Positions 23,715 through 32,280 of a stretch of DNA of 41,286 nt are shown here, piece after piece. The notes beneath the pieces were generated by a model. It was not told the origin of the DNA. It was given only the letters and a program-made list of their open reading frames with translations, and ran no database searches. The DNA comes from Phycisphaerae bacterium (lineage in GTDB: Bacteria; Planctomycetota; Phycisphaerae; Sedimentisphaerales; Anaerobacaceae): NCBI GenBank assembly GCA_028714855.1, contig JAQTLP010000014.1:1-41286 (forward strand), given 5' to 3'. The position numbers and the translations under genes were made by a program. The first letter of the stretch is position 1; each line of letters begins with the position of its first letter.

Positions 23715-25580
23715 TTACCAGTCTGCAAGGGCTCCCATATTGCCCTGTGCGAGCCACATATCGAACATATTTATCCTTCCGTCTTTATTTATATCACACA
23801 GGTCGTCATACATCGCAAAATATGCCTCATTCGTCGTATTGAGCGTTCCTCCCATTTTGCCTTGTATCAACCATGTATCGAAGAAATTAACGCGGCCATC
23901 ATTATTAGCATCGCCCGAAAGTGGTGACCATGCCTTTTTTTGGCCAGGCCCATATGCAATTTGCATCAAGGGGTCGCCGATTACAACCTCAGCCCAGCTC
24001 AAAAAGGGGATGGCAGTAAACGCCGCTTCCGCAAAAGCAAGGTCGGCAAAGCCGTCGCCATCCTCGTCGGCCAGTAAATTGTACTGCAAGTAGAGATTAT
24101 CAATAACGGCTTCGGATACAGGTTCAAAGGCGTGCCCAATTGCGCCTGTGCCTCCTATACTTATAAAATCCACGATTTTACCCTGTGCTACTGGACTCGT
24201 TGCCACGTTAGAAAACATCGTTACGGCATTGAGGCTTTCGATTGATGCAAAAACAGCGCCGTTCGTGCACTTAAACAACGGCTCAGAAGCAGGACCTCCG
24301 TGCAGAAGATAATCTGCAGTGCTGTCTTCGTCGCCGTTACATCCGTAAGTGGCCAAAGCAATAATTGCCTGGCTTGGCTGTCTGTTCGGGTCAGTCGCAG
24401 CATAAGCATCGAGGTCCGCCTGAGTAAGACGACGGGCAGCTCTTTGGTCAAGCATCACCTCTAAGTTATATCCATAATCCATAAAGTTTATATTCAGATT
24501 GTTTGCATTAACCTGCTGATTAGTCAGGGCTATGTATGATTCCGTATAATCATATTTGATAAGCGCACTGCGAGCATCTGGGGGCTGATTAACTGCAGGG
24601 TCATAAACGATATAATTGGCCTGGCCGTCGAGATTATAAATCCGGTTCCTGTCGAGTGCTTTTGCCGGGGCATCGTCAAGCACAACAACCGCTCCGGCCG
24701 GATTAACACCGATATTCGGATTCGAGGCTCTTTTTGCTCTTTCAAGCATCGCCCGAACGGAGAAAATGGCGCTTTGCCCCTGGTTCTTGGGACCATCCAG
24801 CCTGCACGTAAGATAAATGTCTCCGGCGTTAAATGAGCGATTTATTGCTCCGTAAATAGCAGGGTCTGGCCAGGACCATTCGTTCTCACCCTCGATTTTC
24901 GGTGGCATGCCTGTAGCCTGATAGGCGTTCGTCCAGAGGAACGTATTACTGTCCGGCGGCAGCCGCTCGAAAAGACTGATGCTGCTTTGGCTGTATCCCT
25001 GATAAGGATTGACCATTCTGTTTTCCGGGCCGAAAGGATTGCTGCCGTAGTCGCTGTACCACAGGCAGGTCAACTCTGATTCAACAGACGCTATATCCAC
25101 ATTTGCCAAATTATTTTTTACCGTACCAGGATTGGAGCCGGCGGGATATATGGCGTTGCCATAAGCCGGGTCTGAATCTTTGATTCGATAAGGCATACCG
25201 GCGGTTGTGATAATTACTTTGATTGTGGTGATACGCTCGGGATAGTTTAAATCGGCCAAGTAATTGCGGACAGGTTCGGCAATCGAATCGTTGTATTGCT
25301 GCCGTGTGATTATCTCGTTTTCAGGGTTGCTTTGTGGACCGCTGCAATCGGCTAAACCAGACAGATACAGAACTTGAGACTCATTGATTCCCGGATAATA
25401 TTTGCGGTAGAGTTTAGCAACATAACGACTTGTTGGGCTGTTTTCATTGACCAGAACTAATACGTCCGAAGGATGCAACTGCCCAATTGCAGACGTAGAA
25501 AACAGGGCAAGACAACAGAAAAGTATTGCCCCTCCCCCCGGAAAACTTCTCCCACTCTTAAGCTTGCTCCTATGGGGCAT
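23715..25580 (-). CDS. secreted TIGR03790-family protein with C-terminal dockerin
   Basis: A 621-aa secreted protein. After a basic start, residues about 17-34 form the signal peptide (ILFCCLALFSTSAIG). The body (about 35-545) has the features of the TIGR03790 family: SDVLVLVNENSPTSRYVAKLYRKYYP, later ITTAGMPYRI, the long Asp/Asn-rich core, and GDPLMQIAYG near its end. That family is frequent in planctomycetes and has no assigned biochemical function. The C-terminus has two dockerin-type loops, GDANNDGRVNFFDTWLIQGK and DINKDGRINMFDMWLAQGN, a complete dockerin pair. The neighbour upstream in the operon has a cohesin-like domain and a PEP-CTERM anchor. Confidence 0.82.
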   Translation of the reverse strand: MPHRSKLKSGRSFPGGGAILFCCLALFSTSAIGQLHPSDVLVLVNENSPTSRYVAKLYRKYYPGINESQVLYLSGLADCSGPQSNPENEIITRQQYNDSIAEPVRNYLADLNYPERITTIKVIITTAGMPYRIKDSDPAYGNAIYPAGSNPGTVKNNLANVDIASVESELTCLWYSDYGSNPFGPENRMVNPYQGYSQSSISLFERLPPDSNTFLWTNAYQATGMPPKIEGENEWSWPDPAIYGAINRSFNAGDIYLTCRLDGPKNQGQSAIFSVRAMLERAKRASNPNIGVNPAGAVVVLDDAPAKALDRNRIYNLDGQANYIVYDPAVNQPPDARSALIKYDYTESYIALTNQQVNANNLNINFMDYGYNLEVMLDQRAARRLTQADLDAYAATDPNRQPSQAIIALATYGCNGDEDSTADYLLHGGPASEPLFKCTNGAVFASIESLNAVTMFSNVATSPVAQGKIVDFISIGGTGAIGHAFEPVSEAVIDNLYLQYNLLADEDGDGFADLAFAEAAFTAIPFLSWAEVVIGDPLMQIAYGPGQKKAWSPLSGDANNDGRVNFFDTWLIQGKMGGTLNTTNEAYFAMYDDLCDINKDGRINMFDMWLAQGNMGALADW

Positions 25581-25606
25581 TTTTTATATGCACCCTACTT
25601 TCTCAC

Positions 25607-25654
25607 GCACTCGTATTTACGTTCGTGTGATGAGCCGTTCATTCGACCGAGTGC
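25607..25654. repeat. 7-bp inverted repeat before the TIGR03790 gene
   Basis: GCACTCG (25607-25613) and CGAGTGC (25648-25654) are perfect complements 34 bases apart, in the 112-base gap between the 219-aa gene and the TIGR03790-dockerin gene. It may fold in the mRNA. Confidence 0.35.
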
Positions 25655-25692
25655 AAATATAAGTAATCCTTTATGGACAAAATACGGAAAAA

Positions 25693-26352
25693 TTATTTTC
25701 CGGAATCAATCCTTCGACTTCTAAATGCCAAACCTGTAATAACTGCCATAATCAGCAAACTCCCAGGCTCCGGTGCTACTATCGTAAAGACATTATTCCC
25801 AGGCAAGAACTGGATGTTGTCGGGATACATGTATGACGGCATACCCTCGTCATCGCGTAGAACCCCAAAAAATCCTGTTGTGTGAGTATAATCTGTGAGT
25901 TCATAAGTAACCTGCTCTCCTACATTACCGATTGCTTCAATTGTTACTTGAGCAAGCAGGCTAAAACCACCGATGCCGGTGTTGGAATCCGTCGGCCCCG
26001 GCGTAAAAACTCCCAATGCATATATATTGCCGTTTTTGTCAGCATTCAACGACGACCAACCAGAACCTGCGGCTATTGGAGTAGGGGCTATTAAAACAGG
26101 GTCAGCATTAACCTGAACCACACCGTCGGTATCGACAACCATATCGAGCTGCCAGACGTTCAGGCCATTACCTGCTTCTACTTCTTCTTCGATATGGGCC
26201 CAAATGCTGATGGTTGCTTCCTCGCCGAAAGCAAGGGTATTTTTATCCGCAGTTATTTGGAATAAAAGATTAGCAGAAGAAACAGCATTAAAGAAAAGAA
26301 GCACAAGCGTGGCAAAACAGACGAGCTTTGATTTGCTATTCATCACCACCAT
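25693..26352 (-). CDS. PEP-CTERM protein with cohesin-like domain (219 aa)
   Basis: Signal peptide (MVVMNSKSKLVCFATLVLLFFNAVSSA), then LLFQITADKNTLAFGEEATISIWAHI, LNVWQLDMVVDTDGVVQV and FSLLAQVTIEAIG. This order of strands and spacing resembles cohesin domains, which bind dockerins. The C-terminus APEPGSLLIMAVITGLAFRSRR is a PEP-CTERM anchor, slightly unusual because six residues follow the arginines. GAGGAGGAG precedes the ATG pair (26352 or 26343). The next gene downstream encodes a dockerin protein. The cohesin call is by eye and should be treated as a suggestion; the PEP-CTERM call is firm. Confidence 0.78.
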   Translation of the reverse strand: MVVMNSKSKLVCFATLVLLFFNAVSSANLLFQITADKNTLAFGEEATISIWAHIEEEVEAGNGLNVWQLDMVVDTDGVVQVNADPVLIAPTPIAAGSGWSSLNADKNGNIYALGVFTPGPTDSNTGIGGFSLLAQVTIEAIGNVGEQVTYELTDYTHTTGFFGVLRDDEGMPSYMYPDNIQFLPGNNVFTIVAPEPGSLLIMAVITGLAFRSRRIDSGK

Positions 26353-26556
26353 TCTACTCCTCCTCTGCTGTAGAAGTCATTTAGTATGACCCCTAAGCAC
26401 ACTCAAAACCAAAACTGTGTTTTTCTTCGATGGTTTAGAGCAAAATTTCAAAAGCTTAACAATTACCCAAACTACCATACGAAAAAGTAAAAATCAAGGG
26501 GAAATTCTTTAAATTCGCATTTTTTGCTTGAAGAAAGTCATTTTTTTCCAAAAGGT
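26353..26556 (-). other. leader and promoter region of the cohesin-like PEP-CTERM gene
   Basis: About 200 AT-rich bases. On the minus strand a weak promoter can be read as TTGATT-17-TAGTTT near 26468-26496. It shares A/T-rich blocks, including AAATTCGCATTTTTT, with the region upstream of the gene at 28019-28792. No gene is present. Confidence 0.4.
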
Positions 26557-26583
26557 GTTTTTTTAAGCCAAAAACGCATCATT
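26557..26583 (-). repeat. conserved upstream element (copy A)
   Basis: A 27-base block, plus-strand GTTTTTTTAAGCCAAAAACG then CATCATT, matches the block at 28975-29001 with only two differences. Similarity continues weakly on both sides. Each copy lies about 205 or 185 bases upstream of a PEP-CTERM gene start. Confidence 0.7.
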
Positions 26584-26646
26584 AACTTTGCTAATACCAA
26601 CAATAGAGGGGGGTTATTTCCGCCCAGGTTCTGATAAAATAGGGAA

Positions 26647-26680
26647 CCCAAAAGCTGTGAATCACTTCACAGCTTTTGGG
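26647..26680. terminator. terminator after the 246-aa PEP-CTERM gene
   Basis: CCCAAAAGCTGTGAA (26647-26661) pairs perfectly over 15 bp with TTCACAGCTTTTGGG (26666-26680), with a 4-base loop. T-runs lie on both sides, so it can act in both directions. Confidence 0.8.
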
Positions 26681-26704
26681 TTTTTAGTTGATGTTTTAGT
26701 AGAT

Positions 26705-27445
26705 TTAAGCGTTGCGTTTTCTTAACAGAGCAAGTGTTCCGAGGCCGAGCAGGCAAACCGTCGCCGGCTCCGGAGTATGCGGCGGTGTCGTCGGCAGTAG
26801 AATTAGGTAGTCCTGACCGGAGAGTGTGCTGGTTGCGGCAAGGTTCCAATCAAAGTATGCCGTGTCGCCGTTCAGCCCGCCAAGCCAGGAGTTAGCTGCA
26901 GCGGCCTGTTCGATACCTGTAGAGCGGAAACCTGTCCCGGTGCTCACATTCCAGGTGGCGGGGTTGCCATTCTGTTCGTAAACAATCTCCCATACAGCAG
27001 CACCGAAGGCTTCCGCCAGTCGTTTATTTGCAGTAGTCGGGTTGGTGACCCAGTTGGTGTCGAAATGTCTGCCCCAAAGCTCGCGAATGTAGTTGGCTTT
27101 GAGGGTCTGCATGGGCGTACCGTATTGAGCCGGCAGAGGCGCTTCGTCCAAGGGGACAACATTCTGCCAGCCATTATATGGTTCTTGAGGCAATTCTATA
27201 CAGAAGCCCCAATCAGGAACCTGTGTACCCAAATCGGTGCCGCCTGCGTTGGTCCAAGAATAGATTCCGGTGTATACGGTTACGCCGGAAAGGCCGCCGC
27301 CCCAGATTGTGCCTGTGTCCGAAAGACTATTATTGTGATTCTTGGCGTTTACAGTTCCAAGAATAGTCGCACTTGCTGTCGAAGTTAGTGCGAGGCTTAC
27401 AATAACTGCCGAACAAGCAATAATTAGCCATTTTTTTCTCATCAT
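26705..27445 (-). CDS. PEP-CTERM protein with thioester-domain-like pattern (246 aa)
   Basis: Signal peptide (MMRKKWLIIACSAVIVSLALTSTASA), then a domain with WGFCIELPQEP near residue 80 and AEAFGAAVWEIVYEQ near 150. This Cys...(A)xxW layout recalls surface thioester domains (TED), where a Cys forms a thioester with a Gln five residues before the Trp region; here the position that would be Gln is Gly, so the bond is unlikely even if the fold is shared. The C-terminus TPEPATVCLLGLGTLALLRKRNA is a PEP-CTERM signal. AAGGAGAAGAAG precedes the start. A good promoter lies at 27792-27820, leaving a leader of over 300 bases. Confidence 0.8.
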   Translation of the reverse strand: MMRKKWLIIACSAVIVSLALTSTASATILGTVNAKNHNNSLSDTGTIWGGGLSGVTVYTGIYSWTNAGGTDLGTQVPDWGFCIELPQEPYNGWQNVVPLDEAPLPAQYGTPMQTLKANYIRELWGRHFDTNWVTNPTTANKRLAEAFGAAVWEIVYEQNGNPATWNVSTGTGFRSTGIEQAAAANSWLGGLNGDTAYFDWNLAATSTLSGQDYLILLPTTPPHTPEPATVCLLGLGTLALLRKRNA

Positions 27446-27466
27446 CTTCTTCTCCTTAATTTAGTA

Positions 27467-27646
27467 CTAAGTATTATTAATACGGATTAAACATAAGCTG
27501 CTGCGAAAGGCGCAGCTTTTCAGCACATAAGCGGTTGGGCTGTTTAGACGCATTAAAGCATCGAAATAAAAAGAAAGGAGAACAGCTCTCGCATCGTTGG
27601 CAAAGACCGCCAGAGCAACTGTGGTTAGTAATTTTATACTTCTCAT
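27467..27646 (-). other. 59-codon signal-peptide-like open frame in the leader
   Basis: An open frame begins with MRSIKLLTTVALAVFANDARA, which looks like a secretion signal, preceded by GGAAAGAGGAAG. The remaining 38 codons look random, and it ends just before the ribosome-binding site of the 246-aa PEP-CTERM gene. It could be the decayed start of another surface gene, or a regulatory leader peptide. An A-A-G-C-T-G-C-rich hairpin (27495-27518) lies inside it. Confidence 0.35.
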
Positions 27647-27957
27647 CTTCCTCTTTCCTTATAGTCCGGATGACTTTAGTTAGTATCCACGGACAATCAA
27701 ACAGCAAGATTCCGTCCCAAATTTACTGTGATGGATACGAGGTGAAAATCCCTTGCCCCTCTACTTCTTCCAGCCCAGACCTTATAACAGCATTGTATCT
27801 GAAATGTTTTTACGAGTCAAGAAGTATCTACCCTATTTTGCCTATTTTATCTACTTTGCCATTTTTCTTTTGTTCGTCTTATAAAAACGTAATTTCAGGC
27901 GAAATTGGAAGGAAATAGTGCAGAAAAACTTTCGTAAGTATCACTGGACAGGAACAA
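27647..27957 (-). other. leader and promoter region of the 246-aa PEP-CTERM gene
   Basis: No gene on either strand that I accept; a plus-strand open frame at 27535-27918 has no support. It holds the promoter at 27792-27820 and otherwise AT-rich DNA. Confidence 0.4.
27792..27820 (-). promoter_or_regulatory. promoter of the 246-aa PEP-CTERM gene (TTGACT type)
   Basis: On the minus strand TTGACT (27815-27820), 17 bases, TACAAT (27792-27797). It shares the TTGACT -35 with the promoters at 23605 and 28899. Confidence 0.55.
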
Positions 27958-27987
27958 AAAAAGCTGTGAATTGCTTCACAGCTTTTT
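27958..27987 (-). terminator. terminator after the 257-aa PEP-CTERM gene
   Basis: AAAAAGCTGTGAA (27958-27970) pairs with TTCACAGCTTTTT (27975-27987), 13 bp with a TTGC loop. On the minus strand it is followed by TTTTTTTG. Core stem AAGCTGTGAA is identical to the one at 26647. Confidence 0.85.
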
Positions 27988-28018
27988 GATTTTTGTTTTT
28001 GGTTAGGTTCTCGTTGAT

Positions 28019-28792
28019 TTAAGTTTGTCGTTTTCTAAGCAAGGCCAACCCGCCAAGACCGAGTAATAATATTGATGCCGGTTCCGGTGTTATTTCATAG
28101 TAGGAGCTTCCGCTTGCCGTAGCTCCGGCGCTCAAAATAAACTGGAACTTGGACTGCATACTTGTAATAGTACCAGGCAGGGCTACTATCCCTGTGTCAC
28201 CTCCTGAGTATGATGTGATAGGAGTGTTTACTAAGTACGCGAAATTAGTTGTATTATTGTAAAGCGCCTTATAAGCCTTGCCGCCCGAATAGCTGCCCCA
28301 GAGAGTACGGCCAGTAGGTCCAGTGACTAATACGCCTGCTTCGGCATAAGCTTCGGTGTTGCTGAGCGGGTCGAAAGTCATCTGAGGCGAGCTGAACGAA
28401 AAACTCGTGGCATACGTACCGGCTGTAACGGAAAATCCAAGGGTGACAACCGGGTCTCCCTGAAATGCGACTGTTAACCCATTAAGGTGTGCCAATATGA
28501 GTTCACCATTGTCTTCAGCCGCAATATCGATTCCCTCTGGGAAAAGGATATTTGAATTCCACGGAACTGGGACATTAGAATTTACAACCTGTTCCCAATA
28601 AGTTGGGTCGAATAAGCCGGGGTCTATAGTGCAGTAACCCGTATATCCTCCACCTTCAACTATTAGTTCTATCGCACCGGTACTTGTAAATCCCGCGACA
28701 GCTATATTGCAAAATGTGAAACAACAAAAGGCGGTGATTAAGAATGAAATGGATACGGATTGGACCTTTGCGGTCCGTCTTCTCTTCATCAT
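28019..28792 (-). CDS. PEP-CTERM sorting domain protein (257 aa)
   Basis: A basic start (MMKRRRTAKVQ) and hydrophobic stretch (SISFLITAFCCFTFCNIAVAG) form the signal peptide. The mature part, about 200 residues, is Gly/Thr/Ser-rich beta structure with no family I recognise. The C-terminus TPEPASILLLGLGGLALLRKRQT is a near-consensus PEP-CTERM. GAAGAGGAGTAGAGAG precedes the ATG pair. It has its own TTGACT promoter (28899-28928), a conserved leader, an upstream element (28975-29001) and a terminator, so it is a single-gene unit. Confidence 0.85.
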   Translation of the reverse strand: MMKRRRTAKVQSVSISFLITAFCCFTFCNIAVAGFTSTGAIELIVEGGGYTGYCTIDPGLFDPTYWEQVVNSNVPVPWNSNILFPEGIDIAAEDNGELILAHLNGLTVAFQGDPVVTLGFSVTAGTYATSFSFSSPQMTFDPLSNTEAYAEAGVLVTGPTGRTLWGSYSGGKAYKALYNNTTNFAYLVNTPITSYSGGDTGIVALPGTITSMQSKFQFILSAGATASGSSYYEITPEPASILLLGLGGLALLRKRQT

Positions 28793-28852
28793 CTCTCTAC
28801 TCCTCTTCCTTTGCGAAACTGAACTAAAGCTGTTTTAGTAACAACTTTCGGG

Positions 28853-28891
28853 GTGAAGGAAAGACTGATGCTATTTCTCTCTTCACCACCT
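28853..28891 (-). promoter_or_regulatory. conserved leader motif of the 257-aa PEP-CTERM gene
   Basis: On the minus strand AGGTGGTGAAGAGAGA (28876-28891) and CCTTCAC (28853-28859) match the leader at 23559-23590 almost base for base, and can pair as GGTGAAG/CTTCACC. A second hairpin AAAGTTGTT/AACAGCTTT follows (28826-28848). Confidence 0.5.
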
Positions 28892-28898
28892 AACCCTC

Positions 28899-28928
28899 AT
28901 CTTATGCCGGACGTGATAGTAAAGTCAA
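28899..28928 (-). promoter_or_regulatory. promoter of the 257-aa PEP-CTERM gene (TTGACT type)
   Basis: On the minus strand TTGACT (28923-28928), 18-base spacer, TAAGAT (28899-28904). Confidence 0.6.
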
Positions 28929-28974
28929 CAAAAAAATGAAAAAATTCGTATTTTTTAATTTTTCCTCCAAAGCT

Positions 28975-29001
28975 GTTTTTTTGAGTCAAAAACGCATCAT
29001 T
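28975..29001 (-). repeat. conserved upstream element (copy B)
   Basis: Plus-strand GTTTTTTTGAGTCAAAAACG then CATCATT; matches copy A at 26557-26583 apart from two bases. It is followed by CGCTGATACTGATAGA, which also resembles TGCTAATACCAACAATAGA after copy A. Confidence 0.7.
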
Positions 29002-29045
29002 TTAGTTTCGCTGATACTGATAGAAGAAATTGTTTAACCCGATGG

Positions 29046-29765
29046 TTATGGTATTGGCAGGCCGAGCTCGGCGAGGACCTTTTTCATATCCTCCCAGACC
29101 TTTTTGCGGTTCTCGGGTGAATAATTTCGTAAAAGGTAGGCGGTGTGGTATGTAGGCATAACTTTAACAGGGGCGCTGCCGAGGCCGGCATAGTATTCGT
29201 GGAATTGTCCCCGCAGCTGGCCGATAGGTGTGTTTGTGTTTAATAGCGTTCGTGCCGCGGGAGCACCCAGAGCTACGATGACCTCTGGATTTATTATCTC
29301 AATCTGCCTTTGAAGGTATGGAAAACAGTTTATTATTTCCTCTGCTCGCGGCTCACGATTTTCAGGCGGCCGACACTTCACGATGTTGGCGATGAAGACT
29401 TCTTCGCGTTTTAGTCCGCAGGCAGCAATTATCTTATTCAGCAGCTGTCCGGCTCTTCCGACAAAAGGCCTTCCCTGGGCGTCTTCATCGGCTCCGGGGC
29501 CTTCGCCGACAAAAAGTATGCGGGCTTTCGGATTACCCTCGCCTGGCACGGCATTAGTTCGCAGCGAACCAAGGTCGCATTTGCGGCATTGGCGGACCTC
29601 ATCGGCGATTTTTTCAAGCTCTACAGCTGCATTGGCGGAAGCTGCGCTATCCTGCTGCGGTTTTGGTTCCGAAGGTTTGGCTTTGAGGGTAAAGCTGCCG
29701 GTGAAGAAATCCTCCATTTCAAGGTGCTGACGGACAGTTTTGTTTATATCTATTTCTTTTTCCAT
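29046..29765 (-). CDS. uracil-DNA glycosylase, family 4 (4Fe-4S)
   Basis: A 239-aa protein starting at ATG 29765; the TTG at 29801 overlaps the preceding terminator and is rejected. Residues 1-55 are a variable charged extension. The catalytic domain begins with the cluster ligands C60-R-K-C63, then VGEGPGADEDAQGRPFVGRAGQLL (water-activating and uracil-pocket motif of family 4), NIVKCRPPENREP with the third Cys, INCFPYL with the fourth, and MPTYHTAYLLRN with the second active-site motif. It removes uracil from DNA as the first step of base excision repair. It lies downstream of gdhA, separated by a terminator. Confidence 0.9.
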   Translation of the reverse strand: MEKEIDINKTVRQHLEMEDFFTGSFTLKAKPSEPKPQQDSAASANAAVELEKIADEVRQCRKCDLGSLRTNAVPGEGNPKARILFVGEGPGADEDAQGRPFVGRAGQLLNKIIAACGLKREEVFIANIVKCRPPENREPRAEEIINCFPYLQRQIEIINPEVIVALGAPAARTLLNTNTPIGQLRGQFHEYYAGLGSAPVKVMPTYHTAYLLRNYSPENRKKVWEDMKKVLAELGLPIP

Positions 29766-29802
29766 TATGGAATATTGTAGCCGATTTTCAGGGGTATTCA
29801 AT

Positions 29803-29837
29803 AAAAAAGGACGCCTGTTAAAAAGAGGCGTCCTTTT
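29803..29837 (-). terminator. gdhA terminator
   Basis: AAAAGGACGCCT (29805-29816) and AGGCGTCCTTTT (29826-29837) form a 12-bp stem; on the minus strand it is followed by TTTTTTATT. It separates gdhA from the glycosylase gene. Confidence 0.85.
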
Positions 29838-29858
29838 AGAATTTGTAATCAGGATTTT

Positions 29859-31238
<1,380 letters not shown>

Positions 31239-31253
31239 CTATGACTAACTTTT

Positions 31254-31282
31254 ATAATAAGTTACGCTAATGAAAAATCCAA
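31254..31282 (-). promoter_or_regulatory. candidate gdhA promoter
   Basis: On the minus strand TTGGAT (31277-31282), 17 bases, TATTAT (31254-31259), about 50 bases before the gdhA ATG. Confidence 0.45.
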
Positions 31283-31353
31283 GTATTTGTTTTGAATACG
31301 GCTCAAAGATGCAATAATATATACTATTTAGATGACGTTTAGCAAAGGATTAA

Positions 31354-31371
31354 TAATAATATAATTTATTA
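31354..31371. promoter_or_regulatory. TAATAA-n6-TTATTA inverted repeat before lysR
   Basis: TAATAA (31354-31359) and TTATTA (31366-31371) flank TATAAT, 12 bases before the LysR ATG. The symmetry and location suit an autoregulatory LysR site or simply an AT-rich promoter. Confidence 0.35.
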
Positions 31372-31383
31372 GATAGGCTTATA

Positions 31384-32265
31384 ATGCATATAGAAACGTT
31401 AAAGATATTCTGCGATTTAGTTGAGCTGGAGAGCTTCTCAAAAACCGCTGAAAAACATTTTCTAAGTCAATCTGCGGTTTCTCAGCAGCTTGCACAACTG
31501 GAACTGGTTCACAAGGTTCAACTGCTGGACAGAAAGAAAAGGCCTCCGGCCCCGACCGCAGCGGGTCAACTGCTTTATGACGCCTGCAAGGACATCATTG
31601 GAAGATACGAGCAATTCAAAAGAGAGCTGAACGCTTTGCAAAAACCTTCCGCAGGAAGAGTCAACGTGGCTGCGATATACAGTATCGGTATGCATACTCT
31701 TCCGGACTATGTTAAAAAATTCATGGTCAAGTATCCGGATGTTAATGTCCATATTGAATATTTAAGCTCCGGCCGGATTTATGAATTGGTTCTGTCCGGC
31801 GAAGCAGATATTGGTCTTGTAGCTGTTCCAAGAAGAGATAAAAGACTGGAAGTGTATGATTTTATTGATGAGCCGTTAGTTTTGGTCTGCAGTCCTAAGC
31901 ATCCCTTAGCAGGTGAATCACAAATCGATGTCCATAAAGTGCAATTTGAGAAATTCATCGCCTTTGAGAAAGATACTCCCACCCGCGGCCTGATAGACAG
32001 TATCCTACAGCGTTACAGTATTTCTGTTCGCCCTGTGATGGAGTTCGATAATACGGAAACCATTAAACGAGCGATAGAGATAAACGCGGGGATAAGCATA
32101 TTGCCTGAGAACACGATAGTCCAGGAAGTCAGCAGCGGAACAATAAAGGCGATACCGTTTTCGAATGAGAGATTTATCAGGCCGACCGGCATAATCGTTC
32201 GCAAGGATAAACTTTTGGGGATGGCCAGCCGGTACTTTATTGAGCTGCTTCGCAAAAAATCGTAA
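31384..32265 (+). CDS. LysR-family transcriptional regulator
   Basis: A 293-aa regulator. The winged HTH occupies residues 1-60 (ETLKIFCDLVELESFSKTAEKHFLSQSAVSQQLAQLE), followed by a linker helix and a periplasmic-binding-like effector domain from about 90 (GRVNVAAIYSIGMHTLPDYVKKF). The closest flavour appears to be the CysB/CbbR group. Divergence from gdhA with 178 bases between suggests it controls nitrogen assimilation genes, but that is inference. The HAD gene starts 15 bases after its stop. Confidence 0.9.
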   Translation: MHIETLKIFCDLVELESFSKTAEKHFLSQSAVSQQLAQLELVHKVQLLDRKKRPPAPTAAGQLLYDACKDIIGRYEQFKRELNALQKPSAGRVNVAAIYSIGMHTLPDYVKKFMVKYPDVNVHIEYLSSGRIYELVLSGEADIGLVAVPRRDKRLEVYDFIDEPLVLVCSPKHPLAGESQIDVHKVQFEKFIAFEKDTPTRGLIDSILQRYSISVRPVMEFDNTETIKRAIEINAGISILPENTIVQEVSSGTIKAIPFSNERFIRPTGIIVRKDKLLGMASRYFIELLRKKS

Positions 32266-32280
32266 AACGAGATACGAGGT

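Noticed and set aside
27535-27918. 127-residue plus-strand frame
   Set aside because: Covers the promoter and leader of a minus-strand PEP-CTERM gene and lacks a ribosome-binding site.
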